Assembly: GCA_028753945.1 (NCBI GenBank)
Contig: JAPNXP010000015.1
Coordinates: 1,922,001-1,986,000, forward strand
From: Hexactinellida sp. DTS-2022
Lineage: Eukaryota; Porifera; Hexactinellida
Length of the DNA: 64,000 bases
Direction: 5' to 3'
Positions 54,236 to 64,000 of the stretch are shown here, piece by piece. The notes under the pieces were generated by a model. The model did no database searches. It was not told where the DNA came from and was given only the letters and a program-made list of their open reading frames with translations. The translations under genes and the position numbers were made by a program. Numbering within the stretch: the first letter of the stretch is position 1; every line of letters starts with the position of its first letter.

Positions 54236-54472
54236 AGTGGGGTCAAAGATTAAGATGACCAACCTCTGGCTAGTTAAGTTTTATGCCTGATTCTGATACT
54301 TTAGGATATATCTCGCGATTTGAGCTCCCATGCCGCTCTGGAAAGTTTCCCCAAACTTACCAGAGCGGCATGGGAGTTTAAATCACGAGATATATCCTAA
54401 AGTATCAGAATCAGGCATAAAACTTAACTAGCCAGAGGTTGGTCACGGAATCTTAATTTTTGACCCCACTAA
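54236..54472. mobile_element. Palindromic MITE with GTGGGGTCAAA ends
   Basis: Arms of about 110 bp (CTGATACTTTAGGATATATC and its complement) fold around TTTCCCCAAACTTACC. The ends TAGTGGGGTCAAA and TTTGACCCCACTA begin and end with TA, as in Tc1/mariner-type MITEs. It lies about 780 bp upstream of SLU7. Confidence 0.82.
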
Positions 54473-55248
54473 CACTGTCAATGTAATTATATTATGTTTT
54501 AAAATTATTAGTTGATTTCTAATTAGGACTCAAATACAACCACACTATATAGCCCAAGAAGCACCTAGGATTTTATAAAAATAGAATATATTGCATGAAG
54601 TCAATTATTCCCCTAGGGCGGCCATTTTTAAAGTCTTAGATTGCTTTAGCAGCTCATTAGTTTAGACTTTAGTTTAGAATCATCAAGTAGCTAGTTATTT
54701 CTAGAATTTACCCCGAGATTTGATTTTTTTCTTACTAGTAATAGGGATTTCCTTTATCAATTTGTATGGGGCCCCTTTAAGCCTGGGCCCCGGGCGGCCG
54801 CCCTATCCGCCCGTGCCTTAATCCGTCACTGCAAGCAACAACTCAACATTTAGGTATATATAATAATTTTTCCATATCAAATTTCCGGAACTTTGGGATT
54901 ATTTTGGCAATTTCCGGAAATTTCCCGACCTTACAACACTAGTAGTAGCGCATGCGCCCGGTACTTTTAAATAGCTCTTTTATAGCCTAGATCACTTGTA
55001 AATGCAGTGGACAGTTCAATAATCGGGGCACTTTAGTTTTATCTACAAGTGTACCAACTGAATAGTGTCCACTGTAGTTTGAAATGAACTGTTGATCATT
55101 GGATATACAACAATACGTATAATATCAAGGCATTACATACAACCGTCACTTCTGATTGAAATCACTTTTAGCTAGACATCGATAGGGCAGGATATAAATA
55201 GATTAGTTGATTAGCTATAATATCAGACACACAGTATCGCATGAGATA
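54473..55248. other. Upstream region of SLU7
   Basis: It contains a solo hAT end (GGGCCCCGGGCGGCCGCCC then CCTTAATCCGTCACTG, ending 54831), related to the fragment at 3113. Near the gene, ATGAGATAATG at 55241-55251 overlaps a two-codon upstream ORF (ATG AGA TAA) with the SLU7 start codon. Confidence 0.5.
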
Positions 55249-58200
55249 ATGTCTGCAGCAGGGCAGCAGAAGATGTCCAAGGAGGGCTGGCGGAAGCAGA
55301 AGGAGCTGGAGGAGGCCAGGAAGGCGGGGACAGCCCCGGCCGAAGTTGACGAGTCGGGGAGAGACATAAACCCTCACATCCCCCAGTACATCAAGTCAGC
55401 TCCGTGGTACGTCTCCACTGGGCAGCCCACACTCAAGCACCAGCGGCCCCAGCCTGACAAACAGCAGGTAACACCTGCACTGACTAATTACTGTGCAATA
55501 CATACCTCTATTAATCTGTATGCTAGCAATTCAATGGAATAGTGGACTGGTACACGAGGGGAGTAGACAGCAGCAAGAGGAGCAATAAGTACAAGAAGGG
55601 ATCCTGCGAAAACTGCGGAGCCACCACGCACGAGAAGAGACACTGCATGGAGAGGCCGCGCAAGGTGGGAGCCAGATACACCGGAGGTGACATAGCCTGC
55701 GACGAGTTCGAACAGCCGGAGCTTAATCTGGATTATGACGGGAAGAGAGACAGGTGGAATGGATTCACTGCTAAGGACTATGATAAGGTAGCCTATTCCA
55801 TTAGCTAGCTTCTATATGCACATCCTATTGTAGATAGTAACAAGTTATACATGCCCAGCACAGATCTGTTCACTTATGTGCTGTAGAAATTCCTGGCACG
55901 TACACAACGGACATTCAAATGCATCTACTTTTTACCGAGTAAAGATTTATACTCTTTATTAATTAAAGTCCAATGTAGTCATTGTACATTTTTTACAGTC
56001 AACTCCCGTTTTATTGGTATCGAAATAATAATGTTTCTAAGAAAAGTACTTAGAGTCTATTATATACTCGCTTGGTACGGTACGACTAATATGAACAATC
56101 CGCTAATCCTGCTACTCAGTTATAATATGATCAGTATTAATAAGCTGGCAGTTTTAGGTATTTTCTAAGGATACGAACATTCAATCCTAGGATTCAATGA
56201 TAAAATGAGTGTTTATGTTACACTTATGTGTCCAATCAGGTAATGGAGGAGCATGCACTAGTAGAGAAGGCAAAGCAGCAGCTGAAAGCAGAAACTCTGG
56301 AAACAGAACTGGCCAATAACGCTAAAGAGGAGGCTGGCGACAGCGCTGAGTGCGCAGAGAGCGGAGCGAAGAAAGAGTGCAGGAGCGAGGGCGATGGAGA
56401 GTCGGAGAACGAGGAGATGTACGCGGAGAAGATAGACATGCCCGGACAGAAGTTTGACTCTAAGCTGAGAACAACCGTTAGGAACCTACGCATTAGGGAA
56501 GACACTGCGAAGTACTTGCTAAACCTCAACCTGAACTCTGCCTACTACGACCCTAAGAGCAGGTCTATGCGGGATAATCCGTACCACAACTCAGGAAAAA
56601 TTCCTTCCGAGGTTCCATTCGCGGGAGAGAACTTTGTGAGATCGTCAGGAGAGACCTCAGAGATGGCCAGAGCCCAGCTGTTCTCCTGGGAGGCGTTCGA
56701 GAGAGGAGTGGACCTACACCTGCAGGGGGAGCCCACCAAGGCAGAGCTGCTGTACAAAGAGGTGGGGTTTAATAATATTCGCTGTTACTTGCTAATTCCT
56801 GTATCATGTATTAAGTATTCTTGAATTGTTCATGTTTTAAGAATTAGTCATGTCAACTTAAGTACTCACAGTATCGATAGTTTCTGTTTCGAACTACTAC
56901 TCAGGATTGGTTTTAATTAGCCAAATACTACTACTACCTCTACCTGTAGTTTTGAACATTCAGAAATTGATTATTCTTCATAGAGCATAATTCATGAATT
57001 TTGAATAATAAGGTTTACAGTCCCGATCCGGGATTGAATCCCAAAATTTGTTTTCAATCCCTAGGATCCCGAAATTTAACAAATAGTGCAGTGATGGACC
57101 TGATAAATGTATAATAGTTATATGCGTAGTAACATGGTATCAAAGTATACATGCAACCTTCAGAATTATGCTGTATCTGATTACTTAATGCTTTAATATA
57201 ATCACTGATCAGGCACATTCTTCAATTGCAAGGGAAAAACTCAAAAAAAGTCCAATGTTATTTAATACAAGCTGGTATTAGTCTATCCGTAATAGGTAAT
57301 CAGTGTTATATCTAGGATATTAGATTGGGGGGGGGGGAAGCTCTTAGACCATTTAATTTACTCAGTCTATTCATGAAGGTACTATTGCTACTAGTGTATT
57401 ATACAGCCATTTGTAGATACGCTCCTAATCCTGGTCTGATCCAATTTTAATACGCCTAAATCTCAAATTAATGTTACGGTATAGGAGAGGATTTCAAATT
57501 TTCGAGCTCCTAAGTTCAAATTTTTCCAAAAATCATGCTCCAAAAGGAGCGTCTAGCGCTCCTGGATAATTCCTTGATTGCTACTAATGACAATATTTTG
57601 GGGAAGATTCCCCTCCACTCCCCCCCAGTAGATAGAGCCTGACAACTCCCATTCATTTATAATACATTTCCTTTACCTAGCATTAGTGATTTTTGAGTTA
57701 ATGAGATAATTAACTCGCGTTGCCTTGTATGCATTATAATGAGCACATTATTCACAAAAATTCTAGGTGTATTATCAATGAATAGGAAGTGTATTATGTT
57801 ACATGTGTAGGTTAATCAACGAAAAGACGCGTTTAACCACGAGATAAAGCAAGACATCCTGGACAGGTACGGGGGAGAAGAGTACCTGAAGCTACCACCG
57901 AAAGAGCTGATATACTCTCAAAACGAGAGCTACGTGGAATATTCTAGAACCGGGAGAGTGGTCAAGGGACAGGAGAGAGCACCAGTTAAGTCCAGATACG
58001 AGGAAGACCAGCTCCATAGCAACCATACTGCTGTGTGGGGATCATACTGGAAAGAAGGGAGGTGAGTTGTTCTCAGTGCATAATGTATTCAATCCTTCGG
58101 AAGCATTATGTTATTGGTACAGCAATGATATATCCGATCAATAATGTGTGTATGGTATTTGTAATATAAGTAGCTATAATTAACTGTGATGTTCTCCAAA

Positions 58201-58594
58201 TATTGAAGCTATTGCTTTAGTAGCAAGCCTGCTCTATGTACAATGCAGTAGAACTTGGTTTGTACGTACAGTAAGTGTTAATCCAATTCCCTTTAGTAAG
58301 TGCTAATTGCACAAGCTATTATCAGACCCTTTATATAATAATTAATTTAACACACATGTATGTAGCTGGGGCTACAGCTGCTGCCACTCCCTGATTAAGT
58401 TCTCCTACTGCACAGGGGTGGCGGGACAAGATGCGGAGAGAGAGGCTGACAAGTACCTAGCCGCGGCTATTGACAGTTCAGACACTACTGCAAGCAAGTC
58501 TCTGGTAGAGTTACACAAAGAGAGAATGATTGAGAAGAAAAATAATAAGAAAAAGGTCAGTCAGGAGGAAATGGACAGAATAAGAGAGGAAAAG
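55249..58594 (+). CDS. SLU7: Pre-mRNA splicing factor SLU7, exons 1-5 (3' end not in window)
   Basis: Exons 55249-55467, 55527-55787, 56240-56761, 57811-58061 and 58366-58594 join in phase (0,0,0,2) to about 494 codons. The N-terminus has [17 protein letters not shown] and [14 protein letters not shown]. Exon 2 carries the CCHC zinc knuckle [14 protein letters not shown], then [15 protein letters not shown] and [13 protein letters not shown]. Exon 3 has [20 protein letters not shown] and [18 protein letters not shown]. Exon 4 has GSYWKEG and exon 5 [20 protein letters not shown]7 acts at the second splicing step in 3' splice-site choice. The start ATG at 55249 gives MSAAGQQKM. Exon 5 ends AAG|GTGAGT, a strong donor. 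Read through, a TAG follows at 58604-58606 and would delete the conserved C-terminal ~90 residues. I see no exon for them up to 64000, so the repeats downstream are probably intronic. Confidence 0.93.
57018..57080. repeat. hAT terminal fragment in SLU7 intron 3
   Basis: CAGTCCCGATCCGGGATTG and CCTAGGATCCCGAAATTT repeat the subterminal motif of the hAT element at 43416-46818. No second end is seen. Confidence 0.6.
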
Positions 58595-58606
58595 GTGAGT
58601 AGTTAG

Positions 58607-58864
58607 ATAATAGGGGCCGGGAAATGGGGAGTGCATTAGCTCTTTCTCAAAATCTTGATTAGCCCTTCTGGGAAACAACGCCAATAGGGTATACATATAC
58701 ACTTTTTATCATTTTTTATTATATGAACCTTACTCTTTATAAGGAAATAATATAATAGACTAAACACTTTGTTAGTATACTCCCAATTTCATCTCACCAG
58801 CCAATGCTGGTCTCACCAGTGATTTAATTTAATGGTCCAGGTATACTGCAAAAAATAAAAAATA
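58607..58864. other. Sequence after SLU7 exon 5 (probable intron)
   Basis: No coding sequence for the remaining SLU7 C-terminus is seen. GGGGCCGGGAAATGGGGAG near 58610 has no assigned function. Confidence 0.45.
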
Positions 58865-58892
58865 CATCGGCACAGCTGCAATTTTGGATTTT
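58865..58892 (-). repeat. HP right half only
   Basis: CATCGGCACAGCTGCAATTT and GGATTTTTTCGC are the outer right arm; the left arm is lost, leaving a blunt junction with non-repeat DNA. Confidence 0.75.
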
Positions 58893-59846
58893 TTCGCAAT
58901 GTCATGAACGCCTCAAGGTGTTTCACTTATTTTTCAAGTTGTTACGGGACAAAGGAACGATTGATATATTTCAAGCTTCTTTCTATCTTATATCATCTTG
59001 AGTTTAATGCCATTCATCAATTGTGTATTTATGATATATTTTATAAATAGTTAATTATTTAGCAATGTTATCCACGGTGAGTTGAGTTAAGCCAACAAAT
59101 TCCTTATTTTATATAATTTACTTTAATCCATTGTATACTAACACTACAATTAAATAGAAGCCAGCTCGAATTCACAAGTTAAATCTATATAATTATCGCA
59201 AGTTGAAACAATAGAATTAGATTTAACAGTTTTACTGAAACTGAAGTGTGAGTAAACAAAGAAATTTAAATCCCCATTTATGGCATGAATTAAACCCTTT
59301 ATTAAAAAATTTCTTCTCCCATCAGACGCAGAATTTTATGATGAATCCAATGGTAAAATAAAAATTTGCTGTTTAGTATGACATTCTTTGAGTTATGGAC
59401 CAGACAGATTTGGAAAGGTGTCAAAAGGTGTCCAAAATTTGTTAAACAAAAATTTTAACCACAGGTGCAAATTAAACGGTAATTCTTCACCTACATGCCA
59501 AGTTTCAGCCCTCTATGTACAGAGGTGTCAGGTGTGGCCAGGGCACCGTCCACGGAGAAAGAATAATAATAATAAAATCCAAAATTGCAGCTGTGCCGAC
59601 ATGCTCCTTTGGTGGTACTATATTTTGGTGGTGGTTTATTGATAGTGCCTCCAAAGGAACATATTGTCGGCACAGCTGCAATTTTGGATTCTTTTCGCCA
59701 TGTCATCAACGCCTCATGGTGTCAAGAACCATTCGTTAATTGGTGCGAGCCACAAGGAAAGGTAGATAAATTTGAAGTTTGTTTCTATCATAAACCATGT
59801 TGAGTTTAATGCCGATCATTCATTATGTATTCATAATAAATTATAT
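58893..59846 (-). repeat. R1 block, reverse orientation
   Basis: R1 from ATGAACGCCTCAAGGTGTTT through TTAGCAATGTTATCCACGG, TCCCATCAGACGCAGAA and GGCCAGGGCACCGTCCACGG to HP at 59576, then on to the PU array. Confidence 0.85.
59576..59691 (-). repeat. HP hairpin module
   Basis: Shorter arms: GTGCCGACATGCTCCTTTGG on the left lacks the CG step, and the right arm reads GGAACATATTGTCGGCAC. Confidence 0.86.
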
Positions 59847-60800
59847 TATTACTGTGCCGACTATACTTTAGTATAGTGGCCCAGTATTGAAATGACTGCC
59901 TTTATTATTATTACTGTGCCGACTATACTATGGTATAGTGGCCCAGTTCTAATCTTACTGCCTTGGTTATTACTGTGCCGACTATACTATAGTATAGTGG
60001 CCCAGTATTGAAATCACTGCCTTTATTACTGTGCCGACTATAGTATAGTATAGTGGCCCAGTATTGGAATCACTGCCTTTATTATTATTATTTTTACTGT
60101 GCCGACTATACTATAGTATAGTGGCCCAGTATTGGAATCACTGCCTTTATTATTATTATTACTGTGCCGACTATACTATAGTATAGTGGCCCAGTATTGG
60201 AATCACTGCCTTTATTTTTATTTTTACTGTGCCGACTATACTATAGTATAGTGGCCCAGTATTAGAATCACTGCCTTTATTATTTTTACTGTGCCGACTA
60301 TACTATAGTATAGTGGCCCAGTTCTAATCTTACTGCCTTTAATAATATTATTATTACTGTGCCGACTATACTATAGTATAGTGGCCCAGTATTGGAATCA
60401 CTGCCTTTATTATTTTTACTGTGCCGACTATACTATAGTATAGTGGCCCAGTATTGATCTTACTGCCTTTAATATTTTACTGTGCCGACTATACTATAGT
60501 ATAGTGGCCCAGTATTGGAATCACTGCCTTTATTATTTTTATTATTTTTACTGTGCCGACTATACTATAGTATAGTGGCCCAGTATTGGAATCACTGCCT
60601 TTATTATTTTTACTGTGCCGACTATACTATAGTATAGTGGCCCAGTTCTAATCTTACTGCCTTTAATATTATTATTATTATTATTTTTTACTGTGCCGAC
60701 TATACTATAGTATAGTGGCCCAGTTCTAATCTTACTGCCTTTATTTTTACTGTGCCGACTATACTATAGTATATTATTTTTATTTTTATTATTTTTATTT
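59847..60800 (+). repeat. PU array, 15 head-to-tail units
   Basis: Fifteen units. The first four contain single substitutions in the palindrome (CTATACTTTAGTATAG, CTATACTATGGTATAG, CTATAGTATAGTATAG), most of the rest are identical, and the last is truncated after the palindrome. Tails TATTGGAATCACTGCC and TTCTAATCTTACTGCC are interspersed. Linkers are ATT/ATTTTT runs of 3 to 25 bp. The array ends at CTCCGTAGCAGGTGCCC. Confidence 0.95.
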
Positions 60801-61842
60801 CTCCGTAGCAGGTGCCCTGGCCACACCTGTATACATTGAGGGCAGAAACTTGGCATGTAGTTGCGGAGGGACCGTTTAATTTGCACCTGGGGTTACGATT
60901 TTTGATTACCCAATTTTTGACACATCTTTGACACCTTTCAAAATTTGTCTGGCCCATAGCTCAAAATATGTTTTAATAAACCCCCAAATTTTATTACATA
61001 TTTGGATTCACCATAAAATTCTGCGTCTGATGGGAGAAGAAAATTTGTTAAAATTGGTTTAATTTCTGCCATAAATGGGGGTTGAAATTCCTTTGTTTAC
61101 TCAACACTTCAATTTCAATAAAACTGTGAAATCTAATTCCATTGTTTCAACTTGTAATAATTATATTGATTTAACTTGTTAAATCTTTCACTATTGTTTC
61201 AACTTGCGATAATTAAATTGATTCAACTTATAAATTCCAGCTGGCTTCTATTTAATTCTAGTATTACTATACAATGGGTTAAATATAATATAATAATATA
61301 AGGAAATTGTGGACTAAACTCAAATCACCGTGGATAACATTGCTAAAATATATAACTAATAATATAATTTATTATCAATACATAATGAATGAATGGCATT
61401 AAACTCTAGATGGTTTATGATATAAACAAACTTCAAATTCAACAATCGTTCCTTGTGACTCCGACCACTTAACAAATGGTTCTTCACACCTTGGGCGTTG
61501 ATGACTTGGCGAAAAAAATCCAAAATTGCAGCCTGCGCCCGACAGCATGTTCCTTTGGAGGCACTATCAATAAACCACCAACAAAATATAGTGTTCCGAA
61601 GGAACATGCGTCGGCACAGCTGCAATTTTGGATTTTGTATATTATTATTATTCCGTAGACGGTGCCCTGGTTTTTTCTCCGTAGACGGTGCCCTGGCCAG
61701 AGCTTTGGAGTTGATGGGCTAAAACTTGGCATGTAGGTGCGATTGGACCGTCTAATTTGCACCTGGGGTTACGATTTTTGATCAACAAATTTTGGACACA
61801 TTTTTGACACCTTTCAAAATTTGTCTGGTCCATAACTAAAAA
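60801..61842 (+). repeat. R1 block, + orientation
   Basis: R1 from CCGTAGCAGGTGCCCTGG to HP at 61517. A duplicated CCGTAGACGGTGCCCTGG segment follows and the block breaks at CATAACTAAAAAAATCC into the reverse-orientation HP. Confidence 0.85.
61517..61634 (+). repeat. HP hairpin module
   Basis: The left arm has CCTGCGCCCGACAGC (an extra C). The inner right arm is altered to ATAGTGTTCCGAAGGAAC. Confidence 0.85.
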
Positions 61843-61961
61843 AATCCAAAATTGCAGACTGTGCCGACCATGTTCCTTTGGTGGCACTATATTTTGTTGT
61901 TTGTTTATTGATAGTGCCTCCAAAGGAACATGCTATCGGCACAGTCTGCAATTTTGGATTT
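61843..61961 (-). repeat. HP hairpin module
   Basis: The outer stem CAGACTGTGCCGAC pairs with GTCGGC(A)CAGTCTG-type sequence. The substitution (CAGACTGTG/CACAGTCTG) is present on both arms, so pairing is kept (right arm reads ATCGGCACAGTCTG). Confidence 0.87.
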
Positions 61962-62702
61962 TTTTTCGCCCAGTCATCAACGCCTCAAGGTGTCAAAAAC
62001 CATTTGTTAATTGGTCCGAGTCACAAGGAATGGTAGATAAATTTGAAGTTTGTTTCTATCGTAAACCATCTATAGTTTACTGCCATTCATTCATTATACT
62101 ATATCGATAATAAATTATATTATTAGTTATTTATTTTAGCAATGTTATCCACGGTTAAGTTTAATTAAGTCAACAAATTCCTTATATTATAATATTTTAT
62201 TTAATCCATTGTATAGTAATACTACAATTAAATAGAAGCCAGCTGGAATTTATAAGTTAAATCAATATAATTATCGCAAGTTGAATCACTAGAGTAGGAT
62301 TTAACAAGTTAAATCAATATAATTATTACAAGTTGAAACAATGGAATTAGATTTCACAGTTTTACTGAAATTGAAGTGTGAGTAAACAAAGAAATTTCAA
62401 CCCCAATTTATGGCAGAAATTGACCCCTTTATTGAAATATTTTTTTTCCCATCAGACGCAGAATTTTATGGCGAATCCAAATGTGAAATAAAATTTGCGG
62501 GTTTAGTAAAACAATTTTTGAGTTATGGACCAGACAAAATTTAAAAGGTGTTAAAGATGTGTCAAAAATTTGTTAATAAAAAATCGTAACCCCAGGTGCA
62601 AATTAGACGGTCCCATCGCACCTACATGCCAAGTTTCAGCCCATCAACTCTAAAGCTCTGGCCAGGGCACCGTCTACGGAGAAAAAAATAATAATAATAA
62701 TA
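61962..62702 (-). repeat. R1 block, reverse orientation
   Basis: Complement landmarks from CGCCCAGTCATCAACGCC to GCCAGGGCACCGTCTACGG, ending in an (AAT)n tract before a single PU unit. Confidence 0.85.
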
Positions 62703-62757
62703 AAGGCAGTGATTCCAATACTGGGCCACTATACTATAGTATAGTCGGCACAGTAAA
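62703..62757 (-). repeat. PU palindromic repeat, single unit
   Basis: AAGGCAGTGATTCCAATACT leads an intact palindrome. It sits exactly at the junction between a reverse and a forward R1 block. Confidence 0.9.
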
Positions 62758-63630
62758 AAGATGTTTTACTAAACCCCCAAATTTTATTTCATATTTTGAT
62801 TCACCATAAAATTCTGCGTCTGATGGGAGAATAAATTTTTCAATAAAGGGGTCAATTTCTGCCATAAATGGGGGTTGAAATTTCTTTGTTTACTCACACT
62901 TCAATTGCAGTAAAGTGTTAAATCTAATTCTATTGTTTCAACTTGTAATAATTATATTGATTTAACTTGTTAAATCCTACTCTAGTGATTCAACTTGCGA
63001 TAATTATATTGATTTAACTTGTTAAATCCTACTCTAGTGATTCAACTTGCGATAATTATATTGATTTAATTTATAAATTCCAGCTGGCTTCTATTTAATT
63101 CTACCATTACTATACAATGGATTAAATTAAATTAATTTATATAAGGAATTTGTTGACTTTACTCAACTCACCGTGGATAACATTGCTAAAATAAATAACT
63201 AATAAGTTAATTTATTATCAATAAGTAATGAATGGCATTAAACTAAAGATGGTTTATGATAGAACCGTTAACATTTTACATTCCACAACAACGACAGATT
63301 AAGTGATTATATTTATTTCGCGAGAATATTCTTGCACAATTCTTGTACTGACGTAATTTATTATAATTAATTCCTTTTGTATTGAACTTATAGACGGTTC
63401 CAATTGGATTATTGGGGTTATCGAGTGCGCTGAATTCAAATATGATAGTGAAATTCGATTTAAATTAATAATAAGTGCAAATAATTGAACTTAATTTATT
63501 TTGCTGTACATAATTATGGTGTTAAATTATTAATTTATTAATTAAAAATTTATATTGATTAGCTAAATTTCATTAATCTCAGAGATGATACAAGATAGAA
63601 ACAAACTTTAAATTTATCAATTGGCCTGTT
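62758..63630 (+). repeat. R1 block, + orientation
   Basis: R1 from AAACCCCCAAATTTTATTTC to AACAAACTTTAAATTTATCA. A ~60-bp internal duplication (TCCTACTCTAGTGATTCAAC twice near 62975 and 63030) is seen. Confidence 0.85.
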
Positions 63631-64000
63631 GTATGACGGTTTACTTACCATGACAGTTTACTTACCTCTATTACTATAACAATAATTAACCATGGATACT
63701 TTTTATCCATGACGGTTTACTTACCGTCTTTGCAATGGCTTCACACTTTATACTTCCTATTACGCATCTGCACTTATAAGGATTCACATCTCAAATTCTA
63801 ATTGGAAAATGTCATTATGGCCCAAAATATCTATTGCTAATATGGAAATTATTAAATGCTATGTTGATGCATTGTCAAATTATGAAATTTTAATTAGAAT
63901 TTGAGGTGTGAATCCTTATAAGTGCAGATGTGTAATAGGAAGTACAAAGTGCGAAGCCATAGCAAAGACGGTAAGTAAACCGTCATGGATAGAAAGTATC
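63631..64000. mobile_element. Palindromic element running off the window end
   Basis: Arms 63693-63818 and about 63875-64000 are inverted copies (ATGACGGTTTACTTACCGTC; TGCACTTATAAGGATTCAC). TGACGGTTTACTTACC occurs three times near the left end. The right end and any target duplication lie beyond the window. Confidence 0.75.

Noticed and set aside
56236-56529. Minus-strand ORF opposite SLU7 exon 3 (97 codons)
   Set aside because: A shadow of the Glu/Ala-rich coding exon on the opposite strand.
58604-58606. TAG as the true SLU7 stop codon
   Set aside because: It follows a strong GTGAGT donor and would remove the conserved C-terminal region; kept only as an alternative.

Overview
The window is eukaryotic, AT-rich genomic DNA with GT-AG introns (about 55 to 1050 bp). 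It carries conserved animal genes: an IAP-type RING protein, PRKRIP1, NOC4L and SLU7. It also carries many DNA transposons (hAT, P, MULE/Phantom, pogo, Helitron-like), which points to an invertebrate metazoan. I cannot resolve the phylum from sequence alone.

Host genes, all on the + strand: the 3' end of a RING-finger gene (1-458); a three-exon gene with a C2-like fold (1272-2736); the intronless pair PRKRIP1 (16469-17053) and NOC4L (17342-18877); and the first five recognisable exons of SLU7 (55249-58594), whose C-terminal exon(s) are not in the window. PRKRIP1 and SLU7 are spliceosome proteins and NOC4L is a ribosome-biogenesis protein; I see no operon logic linking them.

Most of the rest is repetitive. 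One dispersed family, called R1 here, occupies roughly 3.4-7.0, 10.0-11.8, 19.3-20.3, 23.3-27.6, 31.7-33.0, 35.2-36.9, 38.5-39.5, 52.4-53.2 and 58.9-63.6 kb, in both orientations. It is punctuated by an approximately 120-bp hairpin module (called HP, about 20 copies including halves and one degenerate copy). It also hosts arrays of an approximately 55-70-bp unit (called PU) centred on the 18-bp perfect palindrome ACTATACTATAGTATAGT, with 10 units at 22.6-23.3 kb and 15 at 59.8-60.8 kb.

Into this background many transposons are nested. The best preserved are a P-superfamily element with an uninterrupted THAP-transposase of about 989 residues (27647-31551), and a MULE/Phantom element with an uninterrupted FLYWCH transposase (33023-35240, 9-bp target duplication). 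The most complex is a decayed MULE at 43022-50167 that contains two hAT elements, which in turn contain further elements. Helitron-like elements with internal 141-bp tandem repeats lie at 21207-22221 and 42321-42989. At least nine small hAT-like elements have clear or nearly clear 8-bp target duplications, and several are filled with their own short subterminal motif.
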